From: Prochlorococcus sp. AG-315-D17
GTDB lineage: Bacteria; Cyanobacteriota; Cyanobacteriia; PCC-6307; Cyanobiaceae
Length of the DNA: 18,677 nucleotides
Reading direction: 5' to 3'
Assembly (NCBI GenBank): GCA_003283685.1
Contig: QBWD01000019.1
Span: forward strand, 1-18,677
In this document: positions 6,619 to 15,204 of the stretch, piece after piece
Numbering within the stretch: position 1 is the first letter of the stretch
How the letters are laid out: the number at the start of each line of letters is the position of its first letter
Position numbers and translations under genes: made by a program
Notes under the pieces: model-generated
What the model was told of the DNA's origin: nothing
The model's database searches: none
What the model saw: only the letters and a program-made list of their open reading frames with translations

Positions 6619-8562
6619 ATGGTTTTGAAGAATACTGATCAATCACCATCTTGGACTATCGAAAACAGCTCAGACCTTTATGGGCTAGATCGATGGGGTA
6701 AAGGTTATTTCTGTATCAACGAAAAAGGAAATATTGCCGTTAGTCCTAAAGGATCTGACAGTAAAGCTCATGATCTAATGGAATTGCTAAATGAACTAGA
6801 AAGTCGAAAACTAAAATTTCCTCTTTTAATAAGATTTGACGATATTCTCGAAGAATGCTTAATCAAATTGCATAAAGCATTTAAAAATGCGATCTATAAC
6901 TATGAGTATCAAGGAAAATACCAAGGTGTATTTCCAATCAAATGTAATCAACAGCGTCATGTTGTTGAAGAATTAGTCACCTGTGGTGCCCAATGGCATT
7001 TTGGGCTGGAAGCTGGAAGCAAAGCAGAATTACTAATTGCTTTATCTATTCTTGAAGATCCCAAAGCCTTACTCATCTGCAATGGCTATAAAGATCAACG
7101 TTATATTGAGACAGCTATTTTAGCACGTAAGCTTGGACGCCAACCAATAGTAGTAATAGAACAAGCTAGTGATATAGAACTTATTATAAAATCTAGTATT
7201 TTGCTAGGAGCATCCCCACTAATAGGCATCAGAGCAAAACTATCCAGTCAAAGCAGCGGAAGATGGAGTGACTCGATAGGTGATAAATCAAAATTTGGCC
7301 TTTCAATTCCAGAAATATTAACAACCATAAAAAAATTAAAAAAAGCAAACCTTCTCAATGAATTAAAGCTTTTACATTTTCATTTGGGAAGTCAAATAAA
7401 CGATATAGGTATTTTAAAAGATGCATTACAAGAAGCAGGTCAAATTTATGTCGAATTAATTAATCTTGGAGCCCCTATGGGATATTTAGATGTCGGAGGT
7501 GGATTAGGAATTGACTACGATGGTAGTCAAACTGCTTCTACATCATCTACAAACTACTCACTTCAAAATTATGCAAATGATGTAGTCGCAACGATTAAAG
7601 AGTGCTGTGAATCCAAAAAAATACAAGTCCCAACTTTAATTACTGAGAGTGGAAGAGCTATTGCAAGCCATTTTTCAATACTAGTGTTTAATATCTTAGG
7701 GAAAAATTCATTGCCATCTGATATCCCTAGAAAAGACGAAAAAGAATGTCTTTCTGTCCAAAATTTACGTGAAACATTAGTCCATATAAATAATCTAGAG
7801 AATGAGAAAAGACAAGATTTAGCCAAATCACAAGAAGCCTGGAATGATGCTCTTAAATTTAAGGCAGATGCACTAGCTGCATTTCGTCTAGGTTATATAG
7901 ATTTAACTGAACGTGCAAAAGCTGAACAATTGACATGGGCCTGTGCAAAAAAAATAGTAACTCAATTACCCAAAAACATACTTCTACCGGAAGAACTAAA
8001 GAAATTAAGTGAAAGTTTAGCAGGAACTTATTATGCAAATCTTTCTGTATTCAGATCCGCTCCAGATACTTGGGCAATTGATCAGGTCTTTCCAATAATG
8101 CCCATCCATCGTCTTAACGAAGAGCCTAATCAACTTGGGCATTTCGCAGACCTAACATGCGATTCAGATGGAAAGCTTGATCAATTTATTGATAATGGAA
8201 AAGTTAAAAGTTTACTAGCTCTTCATGAATTTAAACCAAAAGAAAAATATCTAATTGGTCTATTCTTGGGTGGCGCCTATCAAGAAGTCATGGGAAATCT
8301 ACATAATTTATTTGGGAGTACAAATGCAGTGCATATACGACTTGGCAATAACGGTCAATACAAAGTTGAGCATGTCATTCGTGGAAATACAAAGTCAGAT
8401 GTTCTTGAATATTTGGAACATGATCCAGAAAACTTATTAGAACAATTACGAATATCAAGCGAATCAGCTATTCAAGCAGGGCATCTACAAATTCATGATG
8501 CTCAAAAGCTTATGGATCACGTAGAAATAAGCCTTCGTCAGAGTACTTATCTACAGGATTAA
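6619..8562 (+). CDS. speA: Biosynthetic arginine decarboxylase
   Basis: SpeA removes CO2 from arginine to give agmatine, the entry to putrescine/spermidine synthesis. It is a PLP enzyme of the alanine-racemase-fold decarboxylase group. The N-terminal barrel holds GVFPIKCNQQRHVVEEL, with Lys108 expected to bind PLP. HFHLGSQI is at 253-260, the phosphate-binding glycine turn DVGGGLGIDYDGS at 291-303, and TESGRAIASHF at 342-352. The C-terminal domain carries DQVFPIMPIHRLNEEP (488-503) and TCDSDGK, with Cys514 as the expected second-site residue. The 647 residues are normal for cyanobacterial and enterobacterial biosynthetic SpeA, with the family's long helical insert at about 370-470. The stop codon abuts the alaS stop with no bases between. 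Confidence 0.96.
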   Translation: MVLKNTDQSPSWTIENSSDLYGLDRWGKGYFCINEKGNIAVSPKGSDSKAHDLMELLNELESRKLKFPLLIRFDDILEECLIKLHKAFKNAIYNYEYQGKYQGVFPIKCNQQRHVVEELVTCGAQWHFGLEAGSKAELLIALSILEDPKALLICNGYKDQRYIETAILARKLGRQPIVVIEQASDIELIIKSSILLGASPLIGIRAKLSSQSSGRWSDSIGDKSKFGLSIPEILTTIKKLKKANLLNELKLLHFHLGSQINDIGILKDALQEAGQIYVELINLGAPMGYLDVGGGLGIDYDGSQTASTSSTNYSLQNYANDVVATIKECCESKKIQVPTLITESGRAIASHFSILVFNILGKNSLPSDIPRKDEKECLSVQNLRETLVHINNLENEKRQDLAKSQEAWNDALKFKADALAAFRLGYIDLTERAKAEQLTWACAKKIVTQLPKNILLPEELKKLSESLAGTYYANLSVFRSAPDTWAIDQVFPIMPIHRLNEEPNQLGHFADLTCDSDGKLDQFIDNGKVKSLLALHEFKPKEKYLIGLFLGGAYQEVMGNLHNLFGSTNAVHIRLGNNGQYKVEHVIRGNTKSDVLEYLEHDPENLLEQLRISSESAIQAGHLQIHDAQKLMDHVEISLRQSTYLQD

Positions 8563-11226
8563 CTAGGACAATTGTTCAGTCAATTGCTCATTAGCTTTTT
8601 CAAGTGCTAAATCCAACAATTTAGGCTGACTACCTCCTGCCTGTGCAATATTTGGACGACCACCACCACCACCACCACAAGTTTTTGCAACTCCACTTAT
8701 AAATTTACCTGCATGTAAACCCCTAGAGACCAATTCGGAAGAAAATGCAGCGACAAAGAGCAGTTTATTATCAATCTCTTGATTAGGAATACCACCTAAA
8801 ACAACTGCAGAATACTTACCTAAATGATCTATCAAACTTGATGCAGCAGATTGCAATCCCAATCCGTCAACTCCATCTAACCTTCTCACTAGTAATTGAC
8901 TATTGCCTACAGATGTTGAATAAATAGCCAAACCTAAGGCCTTAGCTAGTGCAAGTTCATTCTTGACTTTGAGAAGATCTTTTGTTTTATCTTTTAGTTC
9001 AAGTTGAAGAGAAGAGACTCTATCAACAATTTCATAAGACTGCACCTTAAATGATTGACTTAACTCCTTTACTACTAAATCACGTTCATTTAAATAATCT
9101 AAAACAGATGGGCCCGCTATTGCCTCTATTCGTCTAATGCCAGAAGCAATACCTAACTCATTAATAATCTTAAAAGTACCAAGTTGTGACGTGCGTGTAA
9201 CATGGGTTCCTCCACAAAGCTCCATTGAGACTCCTGGAACATCTACTACACGTACTACATCACCATATTTCTCTCCAAACATTGCTAAAGCTCCCTCTGA
9301 GAGAGCTTCCTTAATTGGCATCGTTTTTATTTCAATTGGATGATCTTCAGTGATCCATTGGTTTACAAGTACTTCCATATCTTTCAGTTCCTTTGATGTT
9401 AAAGGCTTTGGAGAATTAAAGTCAAACCTCAATCGATCAAAGGAAACCAAAGAACCTCTTTGACTTACGCTTGAATCAATTAATAATTTCAAGGCTGATT
9501 GTAATAAGTGAGTAGCTGTATGATTTGATTTGGTTCGTTGACGAAAAGGAGGGCTTACATTCATCTTGACTGATGAGTTAACCCTTAAGATTCCCGTTTC
9601 AATTTTTCCTAAATGAATAAATATATTCTTCTTTTTTCTAACATTTTCAATAGATACCTCTACATCTTGAGACGTTACTGAACCTTGATCTCCAATTTGA
9701 CCTCCAGACTCTGCATAAAAAGGAGTCATATTAAAAATAATCTTTACTAATTCACCTTCTAAAGCCTCTTTAACTAATTCATTATTTTTAAAAATTCCTA
9801 TAACTTTTCCAGTACCTTGAAGTGTTTCATAGCCATTAAATATTGTTTCATCAAACAAAGAAATTTCCCTTTCTATTGAACCTTCCTCAGTTAAATCAAT
9901 ACTTGTAGATGCATCTTTTGCACGCTTACGTTGCTTAGCCATTTCATTCTCAAAACCAGTCACATCAACAGAAATACCCTGTTCATTTGCGATCTCTTCT
10001 GTTAATTCCATAGGAAAACCATAAGTGTCATAAAGCTCAAAGGCCTGTTCACCCGTAATCAAATCACATCCTTGATTTGTTATCTCTGCTAAAAGTTTTT
10101 CTCCTCGCTCAAGGGTCTCAAGAAAACGAGACTCTTCTATTTTTAATTCATTCAGAATGATATTTTTCTTCTGAAGTAATTGAGGATAAGCTTTATTCAT
10201 CAACTCAATTCCAACTCCAGCTAACTTTGGTAAAAAAGGTTGATCAATACCTATAAGTCGACCATGTCTAATCATTCGCCGTATGAGACGCCTAAGAATA
10301 TATCCTCGTCCTAAATTACTAGCTCTTACCCCATCACAAATTAAATGAGTAACTGCTCGACAATGATCACCAATGATTTTTAATGATGTTTTATTTTTTT
10401 TCGTTGTATTTTCATAATTGACTTGAGCTAATAAAGCTGCCGCTTCAATTAATGGAAAGATAAGATCAGTTTCATAATTATTAGATTTCCTTTGCAGGAT
10501 TTGAGCCATTCTCTCTAAGCCCATTCCTGTATCAATATGACAATTAGCCAATGGTTGAAGATTACCTTTCACATCCCGGTTGTATTGCATAAAGACCAAG
10601 TTATAAAATTCTATAAAGCGACTATCATCTTCAAGATCTAGTTCATTATTTCCCAATTCAGGTTTAAAATCAAAATAAAGTTCTGAACATGGGCCACAAG
10701 GTCCAGTAGGTCCAGATGACCAGAAATTTTCAGAAGCACCCATTCTGACAATTCTTTTTGCATCAACCCCAACAACATCTCTCCATATTGCTTCTGCCTC
10801 TAAATCTTCTTCAAAAACACTAATGACTATATGATTTGGATCTAGTCGAAAAACCTCAGTAGTTAATTCCCAAGACCATTGAATAGCCTCTTTTTTAAAA
10901 TAATCGCCAAAAGAAAAATTCCCTAGCATCTCAAAAAAAGTATGATGCCTCGCAGTTCGTCCTACATTTTCAATGTCATTCGTTCTAATACATTTTTGAC
11001 TGGTTGTTACTCTAGGAGTAGGAGACTCTTTTAAACCTAAAAATATAGGCTTGAAAGGTAACATCCCAGCAATTGTCAATAAAACAGTTGGATCATCTGG
11101 AATTAAAGAAGAGCTTTCAAGCTTTTTATGGTTATGGTCAGTAAAAAAGTTTATAAATGCATCTCTTATTTCATCTCCAGAAAGGAATGGTGGATTAATT
11201 AAAGAAGAAGAATCATTTTTTTGCAT
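8563..11226 (-). CDS. alaS: Alanine--tRNA ligase
   Basis: AlaRS charges tRNA(Ala) and hydrolyses mischarged Ser/Gly-tRNA(Ala). The 887-residue protein has all family domains. The class II catalytic core includes TARHHTFFEMLGNFSFGDYF (91-110) and GPTGPCGPCSE (172-182). The tRNA-recognition helices include GRGYILRRLIRRMIRHG (306-322). The editing domain has the zinc/catalytic motifs HTATH (569-573) and CGGTH (671-675). The C-Ala domain, after a coiled coil at about 735-765, ends with GGGGGGRPNIAQAGG (851-865). The start is ATG at 11226. An AGG sits only one base before it, too close for a normal ribosome site, so a very short leader is possible. It converges on speA with zero spacing and diverges from flv3. 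Confidence 0.97.
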   Translation of the reverse strand: MQKNDSSSLINPPFLSGDEIRDAFINFFTDHNHKKLESSSLIPDDPTVLLTIAGMLPFKPIFLGLKESPTPRVTTSQKCIRTNDIENVGRTARHHTFFEMLGNFSFGDYFKKEAIQWSWELTTEVFRLDPNHIVISVFEEDLEAEAIWRDVVGVDAKRIVRMGASENFWSSGPTGPCGPCSELYFDFKPELGNNELDLEDDSRFIEFYNLVFMQYNRDVKGNLQPLANCHIDTGMGLERMAQILQRKSNNYETDLIFPLIEAAALLAQVNYENTTKKNKTSLKIIGDHCRAVTHLICDGVRASNLGRGYILRRLIRRMIRHGRLIGIDQPFLPKLAGVGIELMNKAYPQLLQKKNIILNELKIEESRFLETLERGEKLLAEITNQGCDLITGEQAFELYDTYGFPMELTEEIANEQGISVDVTGFENEMAKQRKRAKDASTSIDLTEEGSIEREISLFDETIFNGYETLQGTGKVIGIFKNNELVKEALEGELVKIIFNMTPFYAESGGQIGDQGSVTSQDVEVSIENVRKKKNIFIHLGKIETGILRVNSSVKMNVSPPFRQRTKSNHTATHLLQSALKLLIDSSVSQRGSLVSFDRLRFDFNSPKPLTSKELKDMEVLVNQWITEDHPIEIKTMPIKEALSEGALAMFGEKYGDVVRVVDVPGVSMELCGGTHVTRTSQLGTFKIINELGIASGIRRIEAIAGPSVLDYLNERDLVVKELSQSFKVQSYEIVDRVSSLQLELKDKTKDLLKVKNELALAKALGLAIYSTSVGNSQLLVRRLDGVDGLGLQSAASSLIDHLGKYSAVVLGGIPNQEIDNKLLFVAAFSSELVSRGLHAGKFISGVAKTCGGGGGGRPNIAQAGGSQPKLLDLALEKANEQLTEQLS

Positions 11227-11240
11227 ACCTAAAATTATCT

Positions 11241-11268
11241 ATAATAAGGTTTTTGAAAATAATCACAA
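11241..11268 (-). promoter_or_regulatory. Candidate alaS promoter
   Basis: On the minus strand TTGTGA (11268-11263) and TATTAT (11246-11241) are spaced by 16 bases, a reasonable sigma-70-like match. Transcription would start about 7-8 bases before the alaS ATG, implying a very short or nearly leaderless mRNA. This is pattern matching in AT-rich DNA, so chance agreement is a real risk. Confidence 0.35.
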
Positions 11269-11289
11269 AAAAAGAACACTAGGAGTTCT
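11267..11289 (-). terminator. Terminator-like hairpin upstream of alaS
   Basis: Read on the minus strand, AGAAC-TCCTAGT-GTTCT forms a 5-bp stem (with one more possible C-G pair inside) followed at once by a run of seven T. The T-run ends in the -35 of the candidate alaS promoter. It points towards alaS, with no minus-strand gene behind it until past the flavodiiron genes. It may stop antisense read-through from the flv region or act as an attenuator if alaS also has a distal promoter. Confidence 0.4.
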
Positions 11290-11437
11290 CAACTCATCCT
11301 AAGACAATAACAAAATAGAAACCCTTAAGACTTTGAAAGAAAAAATACTAATAAAAAAGCCCAAGAAGCTTATCAAGTGCAACCAAATACTATTTAAGAG
11401 AAGCAATATCACCCTTACTTACTTAAATATCCTATTA

Positions 11438-11446
11438 TGGTATAAG
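11438..11446 (+). promoter_or_regulatory. Candidate flv3 promoter (extended -10)
   Basis: TGG-TATAAG is an extended -10 match (TGn plus a hexamer one base off TATAAT). No convincing -35 sits 16-18 bases upstream, which is common for extended -10 promoters. Initiation at about 11453 would give a leader of roughly 75 bases containing the nested inverted repeat at 11461-11509. Confidence 0.35.
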
Positions 11447-11460
11447 ATGTAATAGGTATT

Positions 11461-11509
11461 TTCACTTAGTGGACTGATATTTCACATTTTCAGTCTCCTC
11501 TCAAGTGAA
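11461..11509 (+). promoter_or_regulatory. Nested stem-loop in the putative flv3 leader
   Basis: The outer arms TTCACTT (11461-11467) and AAGTGAA (11503-11509) pair over 7 bp. The inner arms GACTGA (11472-11477) and TCAGTC (11490-11495) pair over 6 bp around a 12-base loop. Both stems are perfect and coaxial, separated by unequal internal bulges. The structure ends 17 bases before the flv3 ATG, so it could affect translation or mRNA stability. No known riboswitch class was recognised. Confidence 0.4.
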
Positions 11510-11526
11510 TCAATGGCTTTAGGACA

Positions 11527-13302
11527 ATGGTATTTACTGAATCAACGGGATTAAAAGATAAAACAGGTAATACTCCACAGCTTTCACTGCAATATGAAAA
11601 AATTGCTACAGATACACATACGCTAAGATCATTAGATTGGGATCGAAGTAGGTTTGATATTGAATTTGGACTTAGAAATGGAACCACATACAATAGCTTT
11701 TTGATTAGAGGTAAGAAAACTGCCCTAATTGATACAAGTCACTTAAAGTTTAAAAATCTTTGGCTTGAAAAACTCAACCAAGAAATCAACCCATCAGATA
11801 TTGATTATTTGATAGTCAGTCATACAGAGCCAGATCATTCAGGCCTAATTAAATATTTAATTGATTTCAATCCAAATATTGAAATCGTCGCATCAAAAGT
11901 AGCTATCAAATTTCTAGAAGATCAGATTCATCAACCTTTTAAATCTATAGCTGTCAAAAGTGGAGATGAATTAAATTTAAAAAATAATTCATTGAGTGGA
12001 ATTGAACATAAAATTGAGTTTTTTAGTACACCTAATTTGCACTGGCCAGATACGATCTTTTCTTTTGATCATGGCACTAACGTTTTATATACATGTGATG
12101 CATTTGGTCTCCATTACTGCTCAGATAAACTTTTTGACGAGGAACCAAGCCTATTAAGTGAAGATTTTCGTTTTTATTACGACTGCCTCATGGGGCCTAA
12201 TGCACGCAGTGTGGTTCAAGCATTGAAAAAAATCGATAAATTACCAACTATTGAGACGATTGCGGTTGGTCATGGACCAATACTAAATTTTAATACACAA
12301 TTATGGCTTGATAACTATAGAGAATGGAGTAAACAAAGGAGTACAGGAGAAAACTATGCTGTAGTTTGCTACCTCAGTCAATATGGTTTTTGCGATCGTC
12401 TAAGTCAATCAATTGCTCATGGAATCGGTAAAACGAATGCTCAAGTTCAATTGGTCGATCTTATTGCCTCTGACAAGCAAGAATTAAGTGCTCTAATTAG
12501 TGAAGCAAGTGCAGTAGTTGTTCCAACATGGCCTATTGAAGCTGATTCAGAGCTACAAAGTAATATTGGAACCCTACTTGCTTCATTAAAACAAAAACAA
12601 TGGATAGCTACTTATGACTCATATGGCGGAAATGAAGAGCCTATTGACTTTATTGTGAACCAGTTAAGAAAACTAGGACAGAAGGAAGCATTTAAACCAC
12701 TTCGCGTGCGTAAAGAACCAAATAAAAGCATTTATCAACAATTTGAAGAAGCTGGTACAGATTTAGGTCAAATTCTTACTAGAAAGAAAAATATAGCTGC
12801 TACTAAAAGCCTTGATGGAGATCTAAATAAAGCTCTTGGCTGCCTCAGCGGAGGACTATATATCGTTACAGCTAAAGAAAATACAGGCAGAGATAGTCGA
12901 GATGGTGCAATGGTTGCAAGCTGGGTCAGTCAAGCAAGTTTTGAACCACCTGGCATAACCGTCGCAGTTGCAAAAGACAGAGCTATTGAATCACTACTAC
13001 AAGTAAATGATCGTTTTGTTCTTAATGTCCTTCAAGAGAATAACTATTTGCACCTCTTTAGACACTTTTTAAAACGCTTCCCACCTGGAGCTAATCGATT
13101 TAAAGGAGTTGAATTAATGAAAGATCTCGCACCAGGCGGCCCTGTTTTATCTGATGCTTTAGCATTCCTTTCATGTAAAGTCATACAAAGATTGGAGACA
13201 ACAGATCACTGGATCATTTATTCATTAGTCGAAAAAGGTAATTTATCTAATACTCAAGGTAAAACAGCTATTCATCACAGAAGAGTAGGAAGTAATTATT
13301 AA
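11527..13302 (+). CDS. flv3: Flavodiiron protein Flv3-type (canonical di-iron site)
   Basis: Cyanobacterial Flv1/Flv3 proteins carry electrons from the photosystem I acceptor side to O2, making water without reactive oxygen. Domain order in 591 residues: lactamase-fold di-iron domain (about 35-265), flavodoxin-like FMN domain (about 275-415), C-terminal flavin-reductase domain (about 430-591). The iron ligands look complete: H99-x-E101-x-D103-H104, H172, D191 and H249 (in GHGP). The full set is why I call this Flv3 rather than Flv1. RSLDWDRSRFDIEFGLRNGTTYNSFLI (34-60) is typical of the family. The FMN loop SQYGFCDRLSQ (284-294) is a divergent flavodoxin motif. The ATG at 11527 has AGGA only two bases upstream. 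A tiny out-of-frame ORF (11513-11554) overlaps the start. It is first in the operon, 2 bp before flv1. Confidence 0.93.
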   Translation: MVFTESTGLKDKTGNTPQLSLQYEKIATDTHTLRSLDWDRSRFDIEFGLRNGTTYNSFLIRGKKTALIDTSHLKFKNLWLEKLNQEINPSDIDYLIVSHTEPDHSGLIKYLIDFNPNIEIVASKVAIKFLEDQIHQPFKSIAVKSGDELNLKNNSLSGIEHKIEFFSTPNLHWPDTIFSFDHGTNVLYTCDAFGLHYCSDKLFDEEPSLLSEDFRFYYDCLMGPNARSVVQALKKIDKLPTIETIAVGHGPILNFNTQLWLDNYREWSKQRSTGENYAVVCYLSQYGFCDRLSQSIAHGIGKTNAQVQLVDLIASDKQELSALISEASAVVVPTWPIEADSELQSNIGTLLASLKQKQWIATYDSYGGNEEPIDFIVNQLRKLGQKEAFKPLRVRKEPNKSIYQQFEEAGTDLGQILTRKKNIAATKSLDGDLNKALGCLSGGLYIVTAKENTGRDSRDGAMVASWVSQASFEPPGITVAVAKDRAIESLLQVNDRFVLNVLQENNYLHLFRHFLKRFPPGANRFKGVELMKDLAPGGPVLSDALAFLSCKVIQRLETTDHWIIYSLVEKGNLSNTQGKTAIHHRRVGSNY

Positions 13303-13304
13303 CA

Positions 13305-15155
13305 ATGCTTGTAGATAAATTTTCTAGTCCAAATTTAAATAACTTAGTCAAAAAAACTATTCAGATCCCTATTGAAAAAAACTTTGTTTGCCTAAGAAGT
13401 CTTAATCCAAAAAGAACTAGATTTGAAGTTGAATATTCTCTTGAAAAAGGTAGTTGCACAAATTCTTTTTTATTGAAATGTCCAGAAAATGAAAATAGTG
13501 AATCAAAAGATAATATTTTGATTCACCCTCCTGGTTTAACATTTGAAAAAGAATTTTTAAAAGAATTTGAGACATTAATAACTAAAGATTCTGCTGAAAT
13601 AAAATTAATCATGGGACATATAAATCCAAACAAAGTAGCTTTTGTTAAAAGAATGAATCTTAAATACAAAAACATTACTATTATTTGTTCTAATCCAGGT
13701 GCAAAATTATTAAATGAGATTTGGAATCAACGAAAACCAAGCAATAATAAAAACACAAATATAGCAACAGAAAAAGAAGACAGTCTTCCAAAAATTCAAA
13801 TCATTAGACAAGTGGAAACCTTATTGTTAACTAATAATTATGAACTTACTTTCATTCCAGCTCCAACAGCTCGTTGGCCTGGTGGACTAATTGTTTTCGA
13901 AAAACAAACTGGCTTACTCATGAGTGATAAATTATTTGGAGCGCATATTTATGAAGAAAAATGGGCTGAGTTAAATAGTAGTAGTACAGAAGAAGAAAGA
14001 AGACATTACTTCGATTGTCTAATGGCACCTATGTCCAATCAAGTCAATAGTATTATTGAAAAACTTGAAGAAATTGAGATTGATTCAATCGTACCTGGAC
14101 ATGGACCTGCAATAAGTGGTAGTTGGAGGAGTTTATTTAATAACTACCAAAGCTGGGGTGAAAGCCAAAAATACAACAACTTAAAAGTAGCTCTATTATT
14201 TGCTAGTGCATATGGTAATACTGCTGCAATAGCTGACGCCATCGCTAGAGGAATTAGCAAAACAGGAGTCAAGGTTAAAATTATTAATTGTGAATTCACT
14301 TCATCAAATAGCTTGATCAGTGAAATTCAAACAGCAGATGGATACTTAATTGGATCACCAACATTAGGAGGACATGCTCCCACTCCCATCATTTCTGCAC
14401 TTGGAACACTTCTAGCTGAGGGGGATAGATCAAAGCCAGCTGGAGTATTCGGAAGTTATGGATGGAGTGGTGAGGCTCTTGATTTACTCGAAAAAAAATT
14501 AAAAGATGGAGGCTTTAAGTTTGGTTTCGAACCGATAAAAATCAAATTCAGCCCTGATCCTTTAATGATAAAAAAACTTGAAGAAACAGGAATTCAATAT
14601 GGGAAAAAATTAATTAACACGAAATCACGTCAACAACGAAAAGCTAATATTGGGCTAAATACAAGTAAAAGTGATCCAACAATTAATGCACTAGGAAGAG
14701 TGGTTGGATCACTATGTATATTGACTGCTCAAAAAGGAAATGAAGGAAATCGACTTAGTGGAGCTATGGTAGCAAGTTGGGTTAGTCAAGCAAGTTTCTC
14801 GCCACCTGGTATTACGATTGCAGTAGCTAAAGAAAGAGCTGTAGAAAATTTACTTCATACAGGTGACAGTTTTGCTTTAAATATTTTAGAGAAAAACAAT
14901 CACCAAGGTCTCCTTAGGCAGTTTCTTCAATCTTTTAAACCTGGGGATAATAGATTTGCTGATCTGGAAATCAAATTAAGTCCAGGCAATCAACCATTAT
15001 TAAATGACGCTTTAGCTTGGTTGGAAGGTACAGTTAATCAACGAATGGAATGTGGAGATCATTGGCTGATATATGCTGAGATTAAATATGGAAAAGTCAT
15101 TAAAAAAGATGGGGTGACAGCTGTTCATCATCGAAAAACCGGAGCGAACTACTAA
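13305..15155 (+). CDS. flv1: Flavodiiron protein Flv1-type (degenerate di-iron site)
   Basis: This is the partner of Flv3 with the same three domains in 616 residues: lactamase-like (about 25-285), flavodoxin-like (about 293-435) and flavin reductase (about 460-616). The di-iron ligands are largely replaced: H-x-E-x-D-H is H105-x-N107-x-N109-K110, and the next His is R190 (TARWPGG). D208 and H266 (GHGP) remain. This substitution pattern is known for cyanobacterial Flv1, thought to work as a hetero-oligomer with Flv3. The FMN loop is well kept (SAYGNTAAIADAIARGI, 301-317), unlike in Flv3. Residues 60-72 and 143-160 are extra polar inserts. GAMVASWVSQASFSPPGIT in the reductase domain is almost identical to Flv3. 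The ATG lies 2 bp after the flv3 stop, suggesting coupled translation. Confidence 0.93.
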   Translation: MLVDKFSSPNLNNLVKKTIQIPIEKNFVCLRSLNPKRTRFEVEYSLEKGSCTNSFLLKCPENENSESKDNILIHPPGLTFEKEFLKEFETLITKDSAEIKLIMGHINPNKVAFVKRMNLKYKNITIICSNPGAKLLNEIWNQRKPSNNKNTNIATEKEDSLPKIQIIRQVETLLLTNNYELTFIPAPTARWPGGLIVFEKQTGLLMSDKLFGAHIYEEKWAELNSSSTEEERRHYFDCLMAPMSNQVNSIIEKLEEIEIDSIVPGHGPAISGSWRSLFNNYQSWGESQKYNNLKVALLFASAYGNTAAIADAIARGISKTGVKVKIINCEFTSSNSLISEIQTADGYLIGSPTLGGHAPTPIISALGTLLAEGDRSKPAGVFGSYGWSGEALDLLEKKLKDGGFKFGFEPIKIKFSPDPLMIKKLEETGIQYGKKLINTKSRQQRKANIGLNTSKSDPTINALGRVVGSLCILTAQKGNEGNRLSGAMVASWVSQASFSPPGITIAVAKERAVENLLHTGDSFALNILEKNNHQGLLRQFLQSFKPGDNRFADLEIKLSPGNQPLLNDALAWLEGTVNQRMECGDHWLIYAEIKYGKVIKKDGVTAVHHRKTGANY

Positions 15156-15204
15156 CCCATTGCAAAAATGACTTAATCCACCAATACATCCCTAGTTATT
15201 AACT

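Noticed and set aside
8650..8690. CCACCA-rich run as a microsatellite or unusual repeat
   Set aside because: It encodes the conserved six-glycine stretch of the AlaS C-terminal domain, which explains the repetition.
11353..11371. Second terminator-like element (AAGC...GCTT then six T on the minus strand)
   Set aside because: The stem has only 4 bp and a 7-base loop, too weak to list as a feature in AT-rich DNA.
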